Of a DNA stretch of 64,000 nucleotides, positions 35,958 through 44,039 are shown piece after piece. The notes under the pieces are model-generated. The model did no database searches. It worked only from the letters and a program-made list of their open reading frames with translations, and was not told where the DNA came from. The stretch is from UBA2287 sp964479665. GTDB lineage: Bacteria; Bacteroidota; Bacteroidia; Bacteroidales; Tenuifilaceae. The position numbers were made by a program, and so were the translations under genes. The stretch covers positions 1 to 64,000 of the forward strand of contig CAYZNN010000006.1 in NCBI GenBank assembly GCA_964479665.1, in the 5' to 3' direction. Position 1 is the stretch's first letter. Every line of letters begins with the position of its first letter.

Positions 35958-38900
35958 TTAGTTCTGTAGCTCCTTTTAATATTAACCACATTCTAATCGC
36001 CTCAAACGAATTGAAATGGCTCGTTGAATTACTTGAAAATTCAACATGAATAATTTTCAGGGTGTCATTTTCCATATATGCAAGCACATCGCCCGATTGG
36101 AATTTAATCTCCTTACCATTAAATACTATCTGGCTTAAAATCCCTAGCTTTTTCGAAAACAGAATGCCATTTTGATAGTAATAACCCTCGTTTGCCTCAT
36201 CGAATGAAGTTTTTGTAAGGTAAACCTTTGGTTTTTCTTTGTATGGCGCACCGCTACTCGGACAAAACGTATTACAATTTCCGCATTCGTTGCAAAAATT
36301 AGCAATGTTCAGTATCTGGTAAGGTTGGTTTACCTCAAAAATACCGGTATTCTTAATGTCAATTGTTCCATTGCTGCACTTTGTGGCTTGTTGAATGGCG
36401 TACTTTACGGGCTCAATTTGGTAGGTGAAATTGGCTAAATTGGGGCATACCGTTGTGCAAATGCTGCATACTTCGTCGCATAGCAGGCAACGATATGCTT
36501 CAGAAATAACTTCGTTTTCGGTTAGGGTGGTTGCAACAAGGTTGAAATTGCGTCTGTCGTCTATTGGTGTTTCCTTTACATTAGCGCCTTGTGCTAATTG
36601 TACTCTTTTTTCCATATGCCAGTTCCAATCATGCGGTTGCCTATGGTTTATGGGTTTGGTTTCGAACTTAATTCCCTCACGGTCAATAATTATTTGAGCT
36701 ACTTTGCGCCCATCGCCAATGGCGTTTATAGCGGTTGACGCTCCCCGAAGGGCATCGCCACCCATAAACACATTCGCAATTTGGGTTTCGTAAGTTCCGG
36801 GTTTGCTGCAAAGCAGGTTACGGCTGCCAAAATCGAATGCCAAATCCTGTCCCACAGCCGGAATAATTGTATCAACCTCCAGCTCAAACTCTGAATTTGG
36901 AATACGAATGGGACTTCTACGCCCGCTGGCATCGGGGGCACCAAGCTGCATTTTGGCACATTTAAGCGCAACTGCCTTTCGGTTTCGAATAACAACCGCC
37001 TCGGGTGCAGTAAGTTCCATTACATCAACACCTTCCTCTAATACGGCTTTTATTTCGCCCATATCGGCTGGCATCTCTTTAATTGTTCGGCGATAAACTA
37101 TGGTAACCTTTCCGCTGCTTCCAACTAAACGGAACACGGTACGGGCAACGTCCATAGCAGTATTTCCGCCACCAATAATGGCTACACGCTTTCCAATTTG
37201 TGGACTTTTTCCGCTTTTTACCTCTTCGAGAAGTTTTAGCGGGTCAACAATACCCTCCGAATCGATTCCCTCAATTTTCAGCTTTGCCGAGCTCTGTGCT
37301 CCAGCTGCAACAAACAGGTATTTATTTTTGTGCTTTAACTTTTCAAAAAGAATTGCATCGACATTGGCATTGAAGTTAATTTTTACTCCTAATGCTTCTA
37401 CCCTTTTAATATCAGTTGCAATGGCCTCGTTGGTAAGACGAAACGATGGAATTACTCCCGAAATCATTCCACCTGGCCTCGGCTTGCTTTCGTAAACCGA
37501 AACCTCGAAGCCCGCAAGGGCTAAGAAGTATGCACACGAAAGTCCCGATGGGCCTGCTCCAATTACGCCCACCTTAATACCCACCTTGGGCATGGGCTTA
37601 GGTGTTTTCGAAATGCTGCTTGCAATTGCCTTTTCGGCGACGAAACGTTTAATCTCCCGTATTAAAACGGGCTTATCGTAGTTTATTCGGGTGCATTTGG
37701 TCTGACAAAGGTGGTCGCAAATCATTCCGGTGGTTTGCGGAAATGGGTTTGTTTGAAGAATCACTTCGCCCGCCTTTTCAAAATTGCCCGAAGAGGCAAA
37801 ATGGTTATAGGTTGGTATATCCTGATTGGTCGGACAAGTATCTTCGCAGGGAGCATGAATGCAGTCGAAGGAACCCAATTTTCGTTCGGTTTTTATGGTT
37901 GGATCCACAAAAAAGCGCCGTTTATAGTCGCTACTTTCGAGAACTTCGGCGGCATACCTGTTAACATTATTTATAATATTAGTTTTCAGGTCGTTAGTGG
38001 CTTGAGAAGCGCTTCGTTTAATAAAATCATCAATTTGCTTCGCTTGTAGCCTTTTGGCACAATCGCGTAGATTCCAAATGTACTGGGCAAAGCGACCGTA
38101 CCCTCCGGGTTTTAGCAAATCGGAACAAACAGTAATGGGACTCAACCCGCATGCAACCAAATTCGAAATATTATTGGCATTTGCGCCCGCTGAGAACGAA
38201 ACATCGATTTCACCCTTAAACTCGTTTATAAGCTTTGCCGCCAAATTAACCGAAATGGGATGGAGCGCCCTTCCGCTCATATACATCATTTTCTCGTTTT
38301 CGGTGAAAACGCTACGGTTATTAATGCTCTCGAGGGTGTTTGTGAGTTTAATTCCGAAGTGAACCCCCTTATTCTTGGCAAGTTGTTTCAAATTACGAAT
38401 AATACTAATAGCTTCGGGGTACTTTAAATCGTGGCCAAAGGCCTCTTCGGGCACCGTTGTGGGGAATCCGTTCTGCTTAAGTATTTCCCAAACCTTTTCC
38501 TTGCCCAAAAGCGTAGGGTTTAGCTTTATGGTTGTATGTAATCCTTTTTCGGAAATGAGGTAACGACCAATTTTTTCAACCTCGTCGGGTGGGCAACCAT
38601 GCATGGTTGAAAGAGTAATGTTATTCGAAATAACATGGCCAATTTTTAGTTCCTTTACCCTGGGGTAAATTTTCGAAATCGCCTCTACCCGCTCCCTTAC
38701 TTCGGCCTGAGCATTAGCCATTTTACCAAAAAACCACTGAACATTCTCATTCTGAATACCATCGAAATTGTAGCCAACGCTCATATTGAAAATAAAACCC
38801 GGCTCCGAGAGACTCCCGATTCCAAGAAAATCTTTTAACACATGAATGGCAACCCACGCATCGACATACTGACCAAACGATTGGTGAATTTTAAGTTCCT

Positions 38901-39240
38901 GCGACCACTCGCAGTTGTAACCCTCGTCGTACATGTCGATACATGGTTTCGAAACCACAAGTTCATCCAAAGTTTGAACCGTTTTCAATTCAATAAACCG
39001 CCCCCCTGTTAGCCATGCGGCTACAATGTTCTGAGAAAGCTGCGTTTGCGGTCCGGCAGCTACGCCTAGCGGCGTTTCGAGTAGTTGCCCAAATCGTTGA
39101 GTACGAAAAGGGTCGTTTATGCTGGGTTTAAAAAAAAGCGAACTTGGAATTCCAAAAACCCTGGAGTTTTTATTATACTGCCTGAAAATGTTTTCGAGAA
39201 GCTGCTGAAGAACAATGGGATGAAAATTATCTGTACTCAT
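35947..39240 (-). CDS. ygfK: YgfK: large Fe-S flavoprotein of the purine cluster
   Basis: A 1098-residue redox protein annotated in other genomes as putative selenate reductase subunit YgfK and belonging to the anaerobic purine gene set. Order of domains: a dihydroorotate/dihydropyrimidine-dehydrogenase-like region (about 1-430), a GltD-like Fe-S domain (CEDTCPTNQ near 463, CDHLCQTKC near 507), an FAD site (GVIGAGPSGLSCAY near 558), an NAD(P)H site (AIIGGGNTAMDVAR near 690), and C-terminal 4Fe-4S ferredoxin-type motifs (CLLCDEVCSICTTVCPN near 923; CNECGNCNTFCP near 987). It probably reduces a purine or its product with NAD(P)H or couples to XdhD. ATG 39240 is preferred over an upstream TTG. 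It lies 29 bases behind the FNR-like gene on the same strand. Confidence 0.92.
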   Translation of the reverse strand: MSTDNFHPIVLQQLLENIFRQYNKNSRVFGIPSSLFFKPSINDPFRTQRFGQLLETPLGVAAGPQTQLSQNIVAAWLTGGRFIELKTVQTLDELVVSKPCIDMYDEGYNCEWSQELKIHQSFGQYVDAWVAIHVLKDFLGIGSLSEPGFIFNMSVGYNFDGIQNENVQWFFGKMANAQAEVRERVEAISKIYPRVKELKIGHVISNNITLSTMHGCPPDEVEKIGRYLISEKGLHTTIKLNPTLLGKEKVWEILKQNGFPTTVPEEAFGHDLKYPEAISIIRNLKQLAKNKGVHFGIKLTNTLESINNRSVFTENEKMMYMSGRALHPISVNLAAKLINEFKGEIDVSFSAGANANNISNLVACGLSPITVCSDLLKPGGYGRFAQYIWNLRDCAKRLQAKQIDDFIKRSASQATNDLKTNIINNVNRYAAEVLESSDYKRRFFVDPTIKTERKLGSFDCIHAPCEDTCPTNQDIPTYNHFASSGNFEKAGEVILQTNPFPQTTGMICDHLCQTKCTRINYDKPVLIREIKRFVAEKAIASSISKTPKPMPKVGIKVGVIGAGPSGLSCAYFLALAGFEVSVYESKPRPGGMISGVIPSFRLTNEAIATDIKRVEALGVKINFNANVDAILFEKLKHKNKYLFVAAGAQSSAKLKIEGIDSEGIVDPLKLLEEVKSGKSPQIGKRVAIIGGGNTAMDVARTVFRLVGSSGKVTIVYRRTIKEMPADMGEIKAVLEEGVDVMELTAPEAVVIRNRKAVALKCAKMQLGAPDASGRRSPIRIPNSEFELEVDTIIPAVGQDLAFDFGSRNLLCSKPGTYETQIANVFMGGDALRGASTAINAIGDGRKVAQIIIDREGIKFETKPINHRQPHDWNWHMEKRVQLAQGANVKETPIDDRRNFNLVATTLTENEVISEAYRCLLCDEVCSICTTVCPNLANFTYQIEPVKYAIQQATKCSNGTIDIKNTGIFEVNQPYQILNIANFCNECGNCNTFCPSSGAPYKEKPKVYLTKTSFDEANEGYYYQNGILFSKKLGILSQIVFNGKEIKFQSGDVLAYMENDTLKIIHVEFSSNSTSHFNSFEAIRMWLILKGATELITH

Positions 39241-39269
39241 TTGCAAACATTTAAAAATTTTATAATCTA

Positions 39270-39968
39270 TTAACCATTCAATTTATACCACCTGATTCTG
39301 TCGCGATTCAGAATTTCAATTGTGCTGCCCTCAATTGAAATTACCTTTTCTAGTCGCATTTCCGATAAAATTCTTACCACATTTTCAACCCTCATACCAA
39401 TCAGATCAGCTATTTCACGACGAGAAATGGGTAAAGTGAATTTATTAGAATAATAAACCGTTTGAGCAAAGTAACAAAGAACGTAGGCTACTCGCCCCCT
39501 CAGTTGTAGCTGATTTAAATCGAGCCGCATGCCCAGTATTCCTTCAGATACCTTTGAATACATTTCTATGAATCGCAGCGCAAATTCACCATTTGTATGT
39601 AAAAGATGTTTAACTGCGTCGAGCTCTACCATGCAAATTTCCGATGGTTCAATGGCTTCCACAGTGTAACTGTAAACATCCGAAGCTACAGGGTTTATTA
39701 AACCGAGCATATCGCGCGGGCTAGCAATTCCAATAATCTGGGGTCTCCGATTTTCATTCGTTTGACGTAAAATTTTAACTAAACCCAGGCGAATAAAAAA
39801 AAGTTGGTTATTTGCTTCGCCCTGTTTTACGATAGTTGATCCTTTTGAAAAACTCATCATCGATTTTTGAAGAGAAAGCGACAACTTTTCGTCAGTCGAT
39901 AAACAAGTCAACAAGTTCTTGCTGAAGCCACAATGGTGGCAATGCGGACTGGGGCAAGATTGGTTCAT
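39270..39968 (-). CDS. FNR-like Crp/Fnr family regulator
   Basis: A 232-residue regulator with a cyclic-nucleotide-binding-like domain and a C-terminal helix-turn-helix (ISRREIADLIGMRVENVVRIL). The N-terminus carries Cys5, Cys10, Cys13 and Cys22, and there is Cys112 in the sensor domain. C-X2-C-X8-C plus a central Cys recalls the oxygen-sensing 4Fe-4S ligand set of FNR. The recognition helix keeps Glu and Arg at positions matching FNR. A perfect TTGAT-N4-ATCAA box lies 24 bases upstream of its start. It is followed by ygfK and divergent from the sulfide oxidoreductase operon, so it probably controls both. Oxygen sensing is inference. Confidence 0.85.
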   Translation of the reverse strand: MNQSCPSPHCHHCGFSKNLLTCLSTDEKLSLSLQKSMMSFSKGSTIVKQGEANNQLFFIRLGLVKILRQTNENRRPQIIGIASPRDMLGLINPVASDVYSYTVEAIEPSEICMVELDAVKHLLHTNGEFALRFIEMYSKVSEGILGMRLDLNQLQLRGRVAYVLCYFAQTVYYSNKFTLPISRREIADLIGMRVENVVRILSEMRLEKVISIEGSTIEILNRDRIRWYKLNG

Positions 39969-39991
39969 GATTATTTATTGCGTGCTATCAA

Positions 39992-40005
39992 TTGATAATT
40001 ATCAA
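39992..40005. promoter_or_regulatory. Perfect FNR-type operator TTGATAATTATCAA
   Basis: A 14-base perfect palindrome matching TTGAT-N4-ATCAA, placed 24 bases before the FNR-like gene (minus) and 67 bases before the sulfide oxidoreductase gene (plus). A second overlapping palindrome TATCAATTGATA (39987-39998) extends it. It could serve both divergent promoters. Confidence 0.75.
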
Positions 40006-40071
40006 TGGCTGTAAAACTAAAACAAAAAAAAATAATTATGACTTTTGCATAAATTTTAATTCGCACATCAT

Positions 40072-41304
40072 ATGAAACACCTTGTAATTTTAGGAGCAGG
40101 TACTGGCGGAACACTAGTAGCCAATAAACTGAGTAGAAAATTGAACTCTAAGGAATGGACCATAACTTTAGTAGATAAGACATCGACCCATCACTATCAA
40201 CCAGGCTACCTGTTTATTCCCTTTGGAATTTATAATGCAAAAGATGTTGTTAAACCACGTAGGAGATTCATACCAAAAAAAGTAAGGTACATTGAAGATG
40301 AAATTTTATTAGTTAAGCCCGAAAACAACATTGTAGAGCTTCAAAACTTTGGAATAATCAATTATAATTACTTAATTATTGCTACAGGTACCGAAATTGC
40401 TCCAATAGAGACCCCTGGCCTCAATGAAAATGAATGGTACAAAAGCATTTTCGACTTTTATACTCTCGAAGGAGCTACTGCCCTTCATGACGCCCTCAAA
40501 AATTTTACCGGAGGCAATCTTGTTGTTAGTATTGCTGAATTGCCATTTAAGTGTCCTGTTGCGCCTCTTGAGTTCGCTTTTTTAGCCGATTCTTACTTTA
40601 CACGTAAAGGCATTCGTAATAAAGTAAATATTTATTACACTACCCCACTTTCAGGAGCCTTTACTAAACCCAAGGCCACTAAAATGCTTGGAGATTTATT
40701 GGTACAAAAAAATATTCAACTCGTGCCAGACTTTAATATTGAAAGGGTAGATAATGAAAACAAAAAACTGACCTCCTACGATGGGCAAGAAGTTCCTTTC
40801 GACCTACTTACTATTGTGCCCGTTAATATGGGTGCTGCATTTGTTGCTGAAAGCAATATGGGCGACGATTTAAATTTTATACCTACCAACAAGCATACCC
40901 TTCAGAGTGAGAAGTGGGATAATATTTTTGTGTTAGGCGATGCTAGCAACATCCCCACGTCTAAAGCTGGTTCAGTAGTTCATTTTGCAGCCGAAGTTTT
41001 GGTTGAAAACTTTCTAAGTGTATTAGATAGAAAACCTATGAGTGCCCGTTTCGATGGCCATGCTAATTGCTTCATTGTAACAGGATTTAATGAAGGCACC
41101 CTTATCGATTTCAATTACGAAACTGAACCACTTCCGGGTGTATTTCCCTATCCGATTGTTGGCCCTATGAAGCTACTTAAAGTTAATTGGCTCAACTATT
41201 TTGGCAAACTTGCTTTTAAATGGATTTACTGGAATTTGCTAATTATGGGAAAGCATTTGCCCATTACTACGAACATGAGCATGCGAGGAAAAAAATTAAA
41301 CTAA
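40072..41304 (+). CDS. Sulfide:quinone oxidoreductase-like FAD protein
   Basis: A 410-residue two-dinucleotide-binding flavoprotein of the sulfide:quinone oxidoreductase/FCC-like group. It has an N-terminal FAD motif (VILGAGTGGTLVANKL), the central ATGTEIAP strand, Cys in ELPFKCPVAP near residue 163 and in HANCFIV near 345, and GDASNIPTSKAGS near 300. The C-terminus has an amphipathic aromatic stretch that may contact the membrane. It could oxidise sulfide or another sulfane donor and hand sulfur to the TusE/DsrC-like and DsrE-like proteins encoded next. Confidence 0.85.
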   Translation: MKHLVILGAGTGGTLVANKLSRKLNSKEWTITLVDKTSTHHYQPGYLFIPFGIYNAKDVVKPRRRFIPKKVRYIEDEILLVKPENNIVELQNFGIINYNYLIIATGTEIAPIETPGLNENEWYKSIFDFYTLEGATALHDALKNFTGGNLVVSIAELPFKCPVAPLEFAFLADSYFTRKGIRNKVNIYYTTPLSGAFTKPKATKMLGDLLVQKNIQLVPDFNIERVDNENKKLTSYDGQEVPFDLLTIVPVNMGAAFVAESNMGDDLNFIPTNKHTLQSEKWDNIFVLGDASNIPTSKAGSVVHFAAEVLVENFLSVLDRKPMSARFDGHANCFIVTGFNEGTLIDFNYETEPLPGVFPYPIVGPMKLLKVNWLNYFGKLAFKWIYWNLLIMGKHLPITTNMSMRGKKLN

Positions 41305-41356
41305 TTGATTATAAACCCACTTATTGCTACATTTAACCTTTTAAAAACTAAACTTT

Positions 41357-41668
41357 ATGGCAAATAAAACCTATGCAGGCCTATCTATCGATATTAACGA
41401 GGAAGGCTATTTAACCAACCCATCGCAATGGACCCCTGAAGTGGCTCATGAAATTGCCCGGGAAGAAGAAATTTCATTAACTGAAAAACATTTTACTGTA
41501 TTGCAATTCATTCGTGAACGTACCCTAAAAGGAGAAAATCTTTCATTGCGTTCTATAGGAAAATCTGGAATTGTTGATACCAAGGGCTTTTATGAACTTT
41601 TCCCCGGTGCTCCCCTTAAAAAAGCGAGTCGAATTGCCGGAATACCAAAGCCCTCTAGTTGTGTATAA
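41357..41668 (+). CDS. DsrC/TusE-like sulfur carrier, single C-terminal Cys
   Basis: A 103-residue sulfur-relay protein of the DsrC/TusE/DsvC family. The C-terminal arm reads KKASRIAGIPKPSSCV: the penultimate Cys is kept, and a Ser sits exactly where dissimilatory DsrC has its second Cys (11 residues before). That makes it TusE-like, able to carry a persulfide but not to form the DsrC trisulfide loop. It is encoded 52 bases after the flavoprotein and before a DsrE-like gene. The tus genes for tRNA thiolation are absent here, so the partner system is probably sulfur oxidation or detoxification. Confidence 0.9.
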   Translation: MANKTYAGLSIDINEEGYLTNPSQWTPEVAHEIAREEEISLTEKHFTVLQFIRERTLKGENLSLRSIGKSGIVDTKGFYELFPGAPLKKASRIAGIPKPSSCV

Positions 41669-41866
41669 ATTTTACCAGGACATCATTGTCTTTAGTTAAG
41701 ATTGATACATATGTTGTAACTGCTTATATTCTTTCGAACCCTACTGCTGTTAGGCAGCCTTCGTAGTTAATTTTCAAAGTTAATGAATCATTTAACGCTG
41801 TCAATCGCTAAACAACATTGAGTCGATAATTCTGAAAAACCAATAGGAACTTAATATTTTGAGAAA

Positions 41867-42370
41867 ATGAAAAAAATTGTGGAGCATCCCATAAAGAAAG
41901 TAATGATTATTTGTGCCAAGGCACATATTGAAGATGTTTATGCTGCGCTGGTTATGGCTAATGGTGCAGTAATGGAAGGAATTGAGGCTAAAGTATTTTT
42001 TACTTTTTTCGGGCTCGATGCAATAACCAAAAAACGAATGAATCGCCTGCATACAGCAACTGTTGGAAATCCCGGCATGCGTATGCCTGGTGGAATTCCA
42101 TTTCCTACCCTTTTGGGTGTCTTGCCTGGTGTTGAGGCAGGAGTTTCGGCCATGATGAAAAGCCAAATGGAAAAACTTGACATTCCCCCAGTTGATGAGT
42201 TTTTAGAACTTATTACTGCCGGAGGGGGGGAAATCTACGCATGCAAGTTGGCAGTTGAAATGTTCAAACTTAAAAAAGAGGATTTCAGCGAGCATGTAAA
42301 AGATATTATTACCATTGGCCAGTTTTACGAACTAGCTGCCGGCGAAGGAACTCAAATTATTTTCACTTAA
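41867..42370 (+). CDS. DsrE/DsrF-like sulfur transfer protein
   Basis: A 167-residue protein of the DsrE/DsrF/DrsH-like (DsrE2) group. Features: VMIICAKAHIEDVYAALVMA at the N-terminus, FFTFFGLDAITKKRM, and the conserved Cys in GEIYACKLAVEMFKL near residue 125, which carries persulfide in the family. It completes a three-gene sulfur unit with the flavoprotein and the DsrC-like carrier. A 198-base spacer precedes it with no gene visible, only a possible small hairpin; a terminator follows. Confidence 0.87.
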   Translation: MKKIVEHPIKKVMIICAKAHIEDVYAALVMANGAVMEGIEAKVFFTFFGLDAITKKRMNRLHTATVGNPGMRMPGGIPFPTLLGVLPGVEAGVSAMMKSQMEKLDIPPVDEFLELITAGGGEIYACKLAVEMFKLKKEDFSEHVKDIITIGQFYELAAGEGTQIIFT

Positions 42371-42398
42371 TAAAAAGTTGGTTTACCCCAAATAATCT

Positions 42399-42432
42399 AA
42401 CAAATGCCTGCGTTTGAACGTGGGCATTTGTT
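42399..42432 (+). terminator. Terminator after the sulfur operon
   Basis: A 10-bp stem AACAAATGCC/GGCATTTGTT with an inner CGTT/AACG pairing, followed by ACTTTTGT, starts 28 bases after the dsrE-like stop. Confidence 0.75.
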
Positions 42433-42511
42433 ACTTTTGTATAACCCAATTTTTTTTGATTTCTTGTTTATGACCCCTTTTCACTTCTTTGAATTGCAAC
42501 CAAAATAATAC

Positions 42512-43342
42512 ATGCCCGAAGTAATTAGTTCGAAAAAAAGGGGGCGAAAGGCTATCCCCAAAAAAGAGGTTTCGTTCTGGGAAACCCTCGATACGATCAG
42601 GGGTTCCCTTTTTCGCATGGTAATGGCTATACTATTCTTCTCCGTTTTGGCTTTCGTTGCAAAGGATGTGGTTTTTAATAGCATACTACTTGCACCCTCG
42701 CGATCCGACTTTATTACCTACAAAACCCTTTGCCAAATTGGCGAAGCTATAAATCGGAGCGAACTTTGCATGAGCAATTTAAATCTAAAAATCGTGAACC
42801 TCACGCTTTCGGGACAGTTTACTAAACATCTTTGGGTGTCGGTTTATGTTGGATTCGTTTTGGCCTTTCCCTTTTTTTTATTCGAGCTGTGGCGATTCGC
42901 TAATCCCTTTTTGAATGAGAGCATACGAAAAGGAGTTTATAGGGCTATTCCTATTTGCTCCCTCCTTTTCTTTTTGGGTGTACTGTTCAGTTACTTTATA
43001 ATAGTTCCAATAACCATTCATTTTTTAGCAAGCTATCAAGTGAGTAGCATTATTGTAAACACTGTGTCGCTCGACTCCTATATCGCAACCGTTATAACCC
43101 TTACCCTGGCAATGGGATTGGTTTTCGAAATTCCAGTAATTCTATTAAACCTTTCAAAATTGGGAGTAATTAGTAAGGAGTTTCTTAAAAAGCAGCGAAA
43201 AATTGCAATGGTAATTCTATTAGTTCTTGCAGCATTTATTACCCCGGGTTCCGATTTATTCAGCTTGGCCTTGGTTAGTATTCCCCTTTACACGCTTTAT
43301 GAAATAAGCATTCTGATAATTCCACGAAGAATTGAGGAATAG
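42512..43342 (+). CDS. tatC: Twin-arginine translocase subunit TatC
   Basis: A 276-residue inner-membrane protein with six hydrophobic segments and TatC landmarks: WETLDTIRGSLFRMV near the N-terminus, FTKHLWVSVYVGFVLAFPFFLFELWRF near 110-135, and LAAFITPGSDLFSLALVSIPLYTLYE near the C-terminus. It binds signal peptides of folded, often cofactor-containing exported proteins. No tatA gene is adjacent. It begins a forward gene row with the MobB-like, FemAB-like, MocA-like and WbqC genes. Confidence 0.92.
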   Translation: MPEVISSKKRGRKAIPKKEVSFWETLDTIRGSLFRMVMAILFFSVLAFVAKDVVFNSILLAPSRSDFITYKTLCQIGEAINRSELCMSNLNLKIVNLTLSGQFTKHLWVSVYVGFVLAFPFFLFELWRFANPFLNESIRKGVYRAIPICSLLFFLGVLFSYFIIVPITIHFLASYQVSSIIVNTVSLDSYIATVITLTLAMGLVFEIPVILLNLSKLGVISKEFLKKQRKIAMVILLVLAAFITPGSDLFSLALVSIPLYTLYEISILIIPRRIEE

Positions 43343-43422
43343 TTTGAATCTATACTTCAATTCATAAATTGACCAGCACCTAATAATAATGTAAATTTGG
43401 TTAAATCTATTTTTTAAATAAT

Positions 43423-43968
43423 TTGATTGTTCGAAACAACATACTACTTATAAGCGGCTTGGGGAGAGATACTGGCAAGACGCTTTTGGCAACCAAGGCC
43501 ATTGAAAAGTTTTGCTATTTGGGTATTACCGCATTAAAAGTTTCGCCCCACTTCCATTCGCTGCAAGAGCAACCACTTATACTTGGAATTCAAAAATTTT
43601 TCGAGGTTTATGAGGAAACCAATCCAAATGGGCATAAGGATAGCTCGCGAATGCTAAAAGCGGGAGCTAAAAAGGTATACTACATTCAATGCACCGATAA
43701 AACGCTCGAGCGTGTTTTAAATATAATGATTATGCATTTAGATAGGGAAACGCCAATTATATGCGAATCGGGTGCTCTTAGCAAATATTTAATACCTGGG
43801 ATTCATGTTTTAATGGCACCAATTAAACGAAAAACTATAGGTCAAAAAGTAATTTTGAAAAAGGATATGAAAATGGCCTCGGGACAACCCAATGTAACTC
43901 TTAATATTTCGAATTATAAAGAGTTTATTAATAAACTACGATTCGATAATGGTTTGTGGAAGTTCTAG
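43423..43968 (+). CDS. MobB/YqeC-like P-loop NTPase
   Basis: A 181-residue protein with a Walker A motif SGLGRDTGKTLLATKA at the N-terminus and later CESGALSKYLIPG. Its size and layout recall MobB-like GTPases and YqeC-type cofactor proteins, which act in molybdenum hydroxylase maturation; the similarity is only to the fold. The start is a TTG at 43423, since no ATG precedes the P-loop. Three genes on lies a MocA/MobA-like nucleotidyltransferase, so a molybdenum cofactor role for both is plausible. Confidence in the exact family is low. Confidence 0.6.
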   Translation: MIVRNNILLISGLGRDTGKTLLATKAIEKFCYLGITALKVSPHFHSLQEQPLILGIQKFFEVYEETNPNGHKDSSRMLKAGAKKVYYIQCTDKTLERVLNIMIMHLDRETPIICESGALSKYLIPGIHVLMAPIKRKTIGQKVILKKDMKMASGQPNVTLNISNYKEFINKLRFDNGLWKF

Positions 43969-44039
43969 TTTTCCCTTTGTTTTAATAATATTGCAGTGCC
44001 ATTTTTATTGCATTTGCATCGGAAAACCAAATTTTTGCT

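Noticed and set aside
36425..38563. Several plus-strand reading frames inside ygfK
   Set aside because: They are out-of-frame shadows of a well-supported 1098-residue protein.
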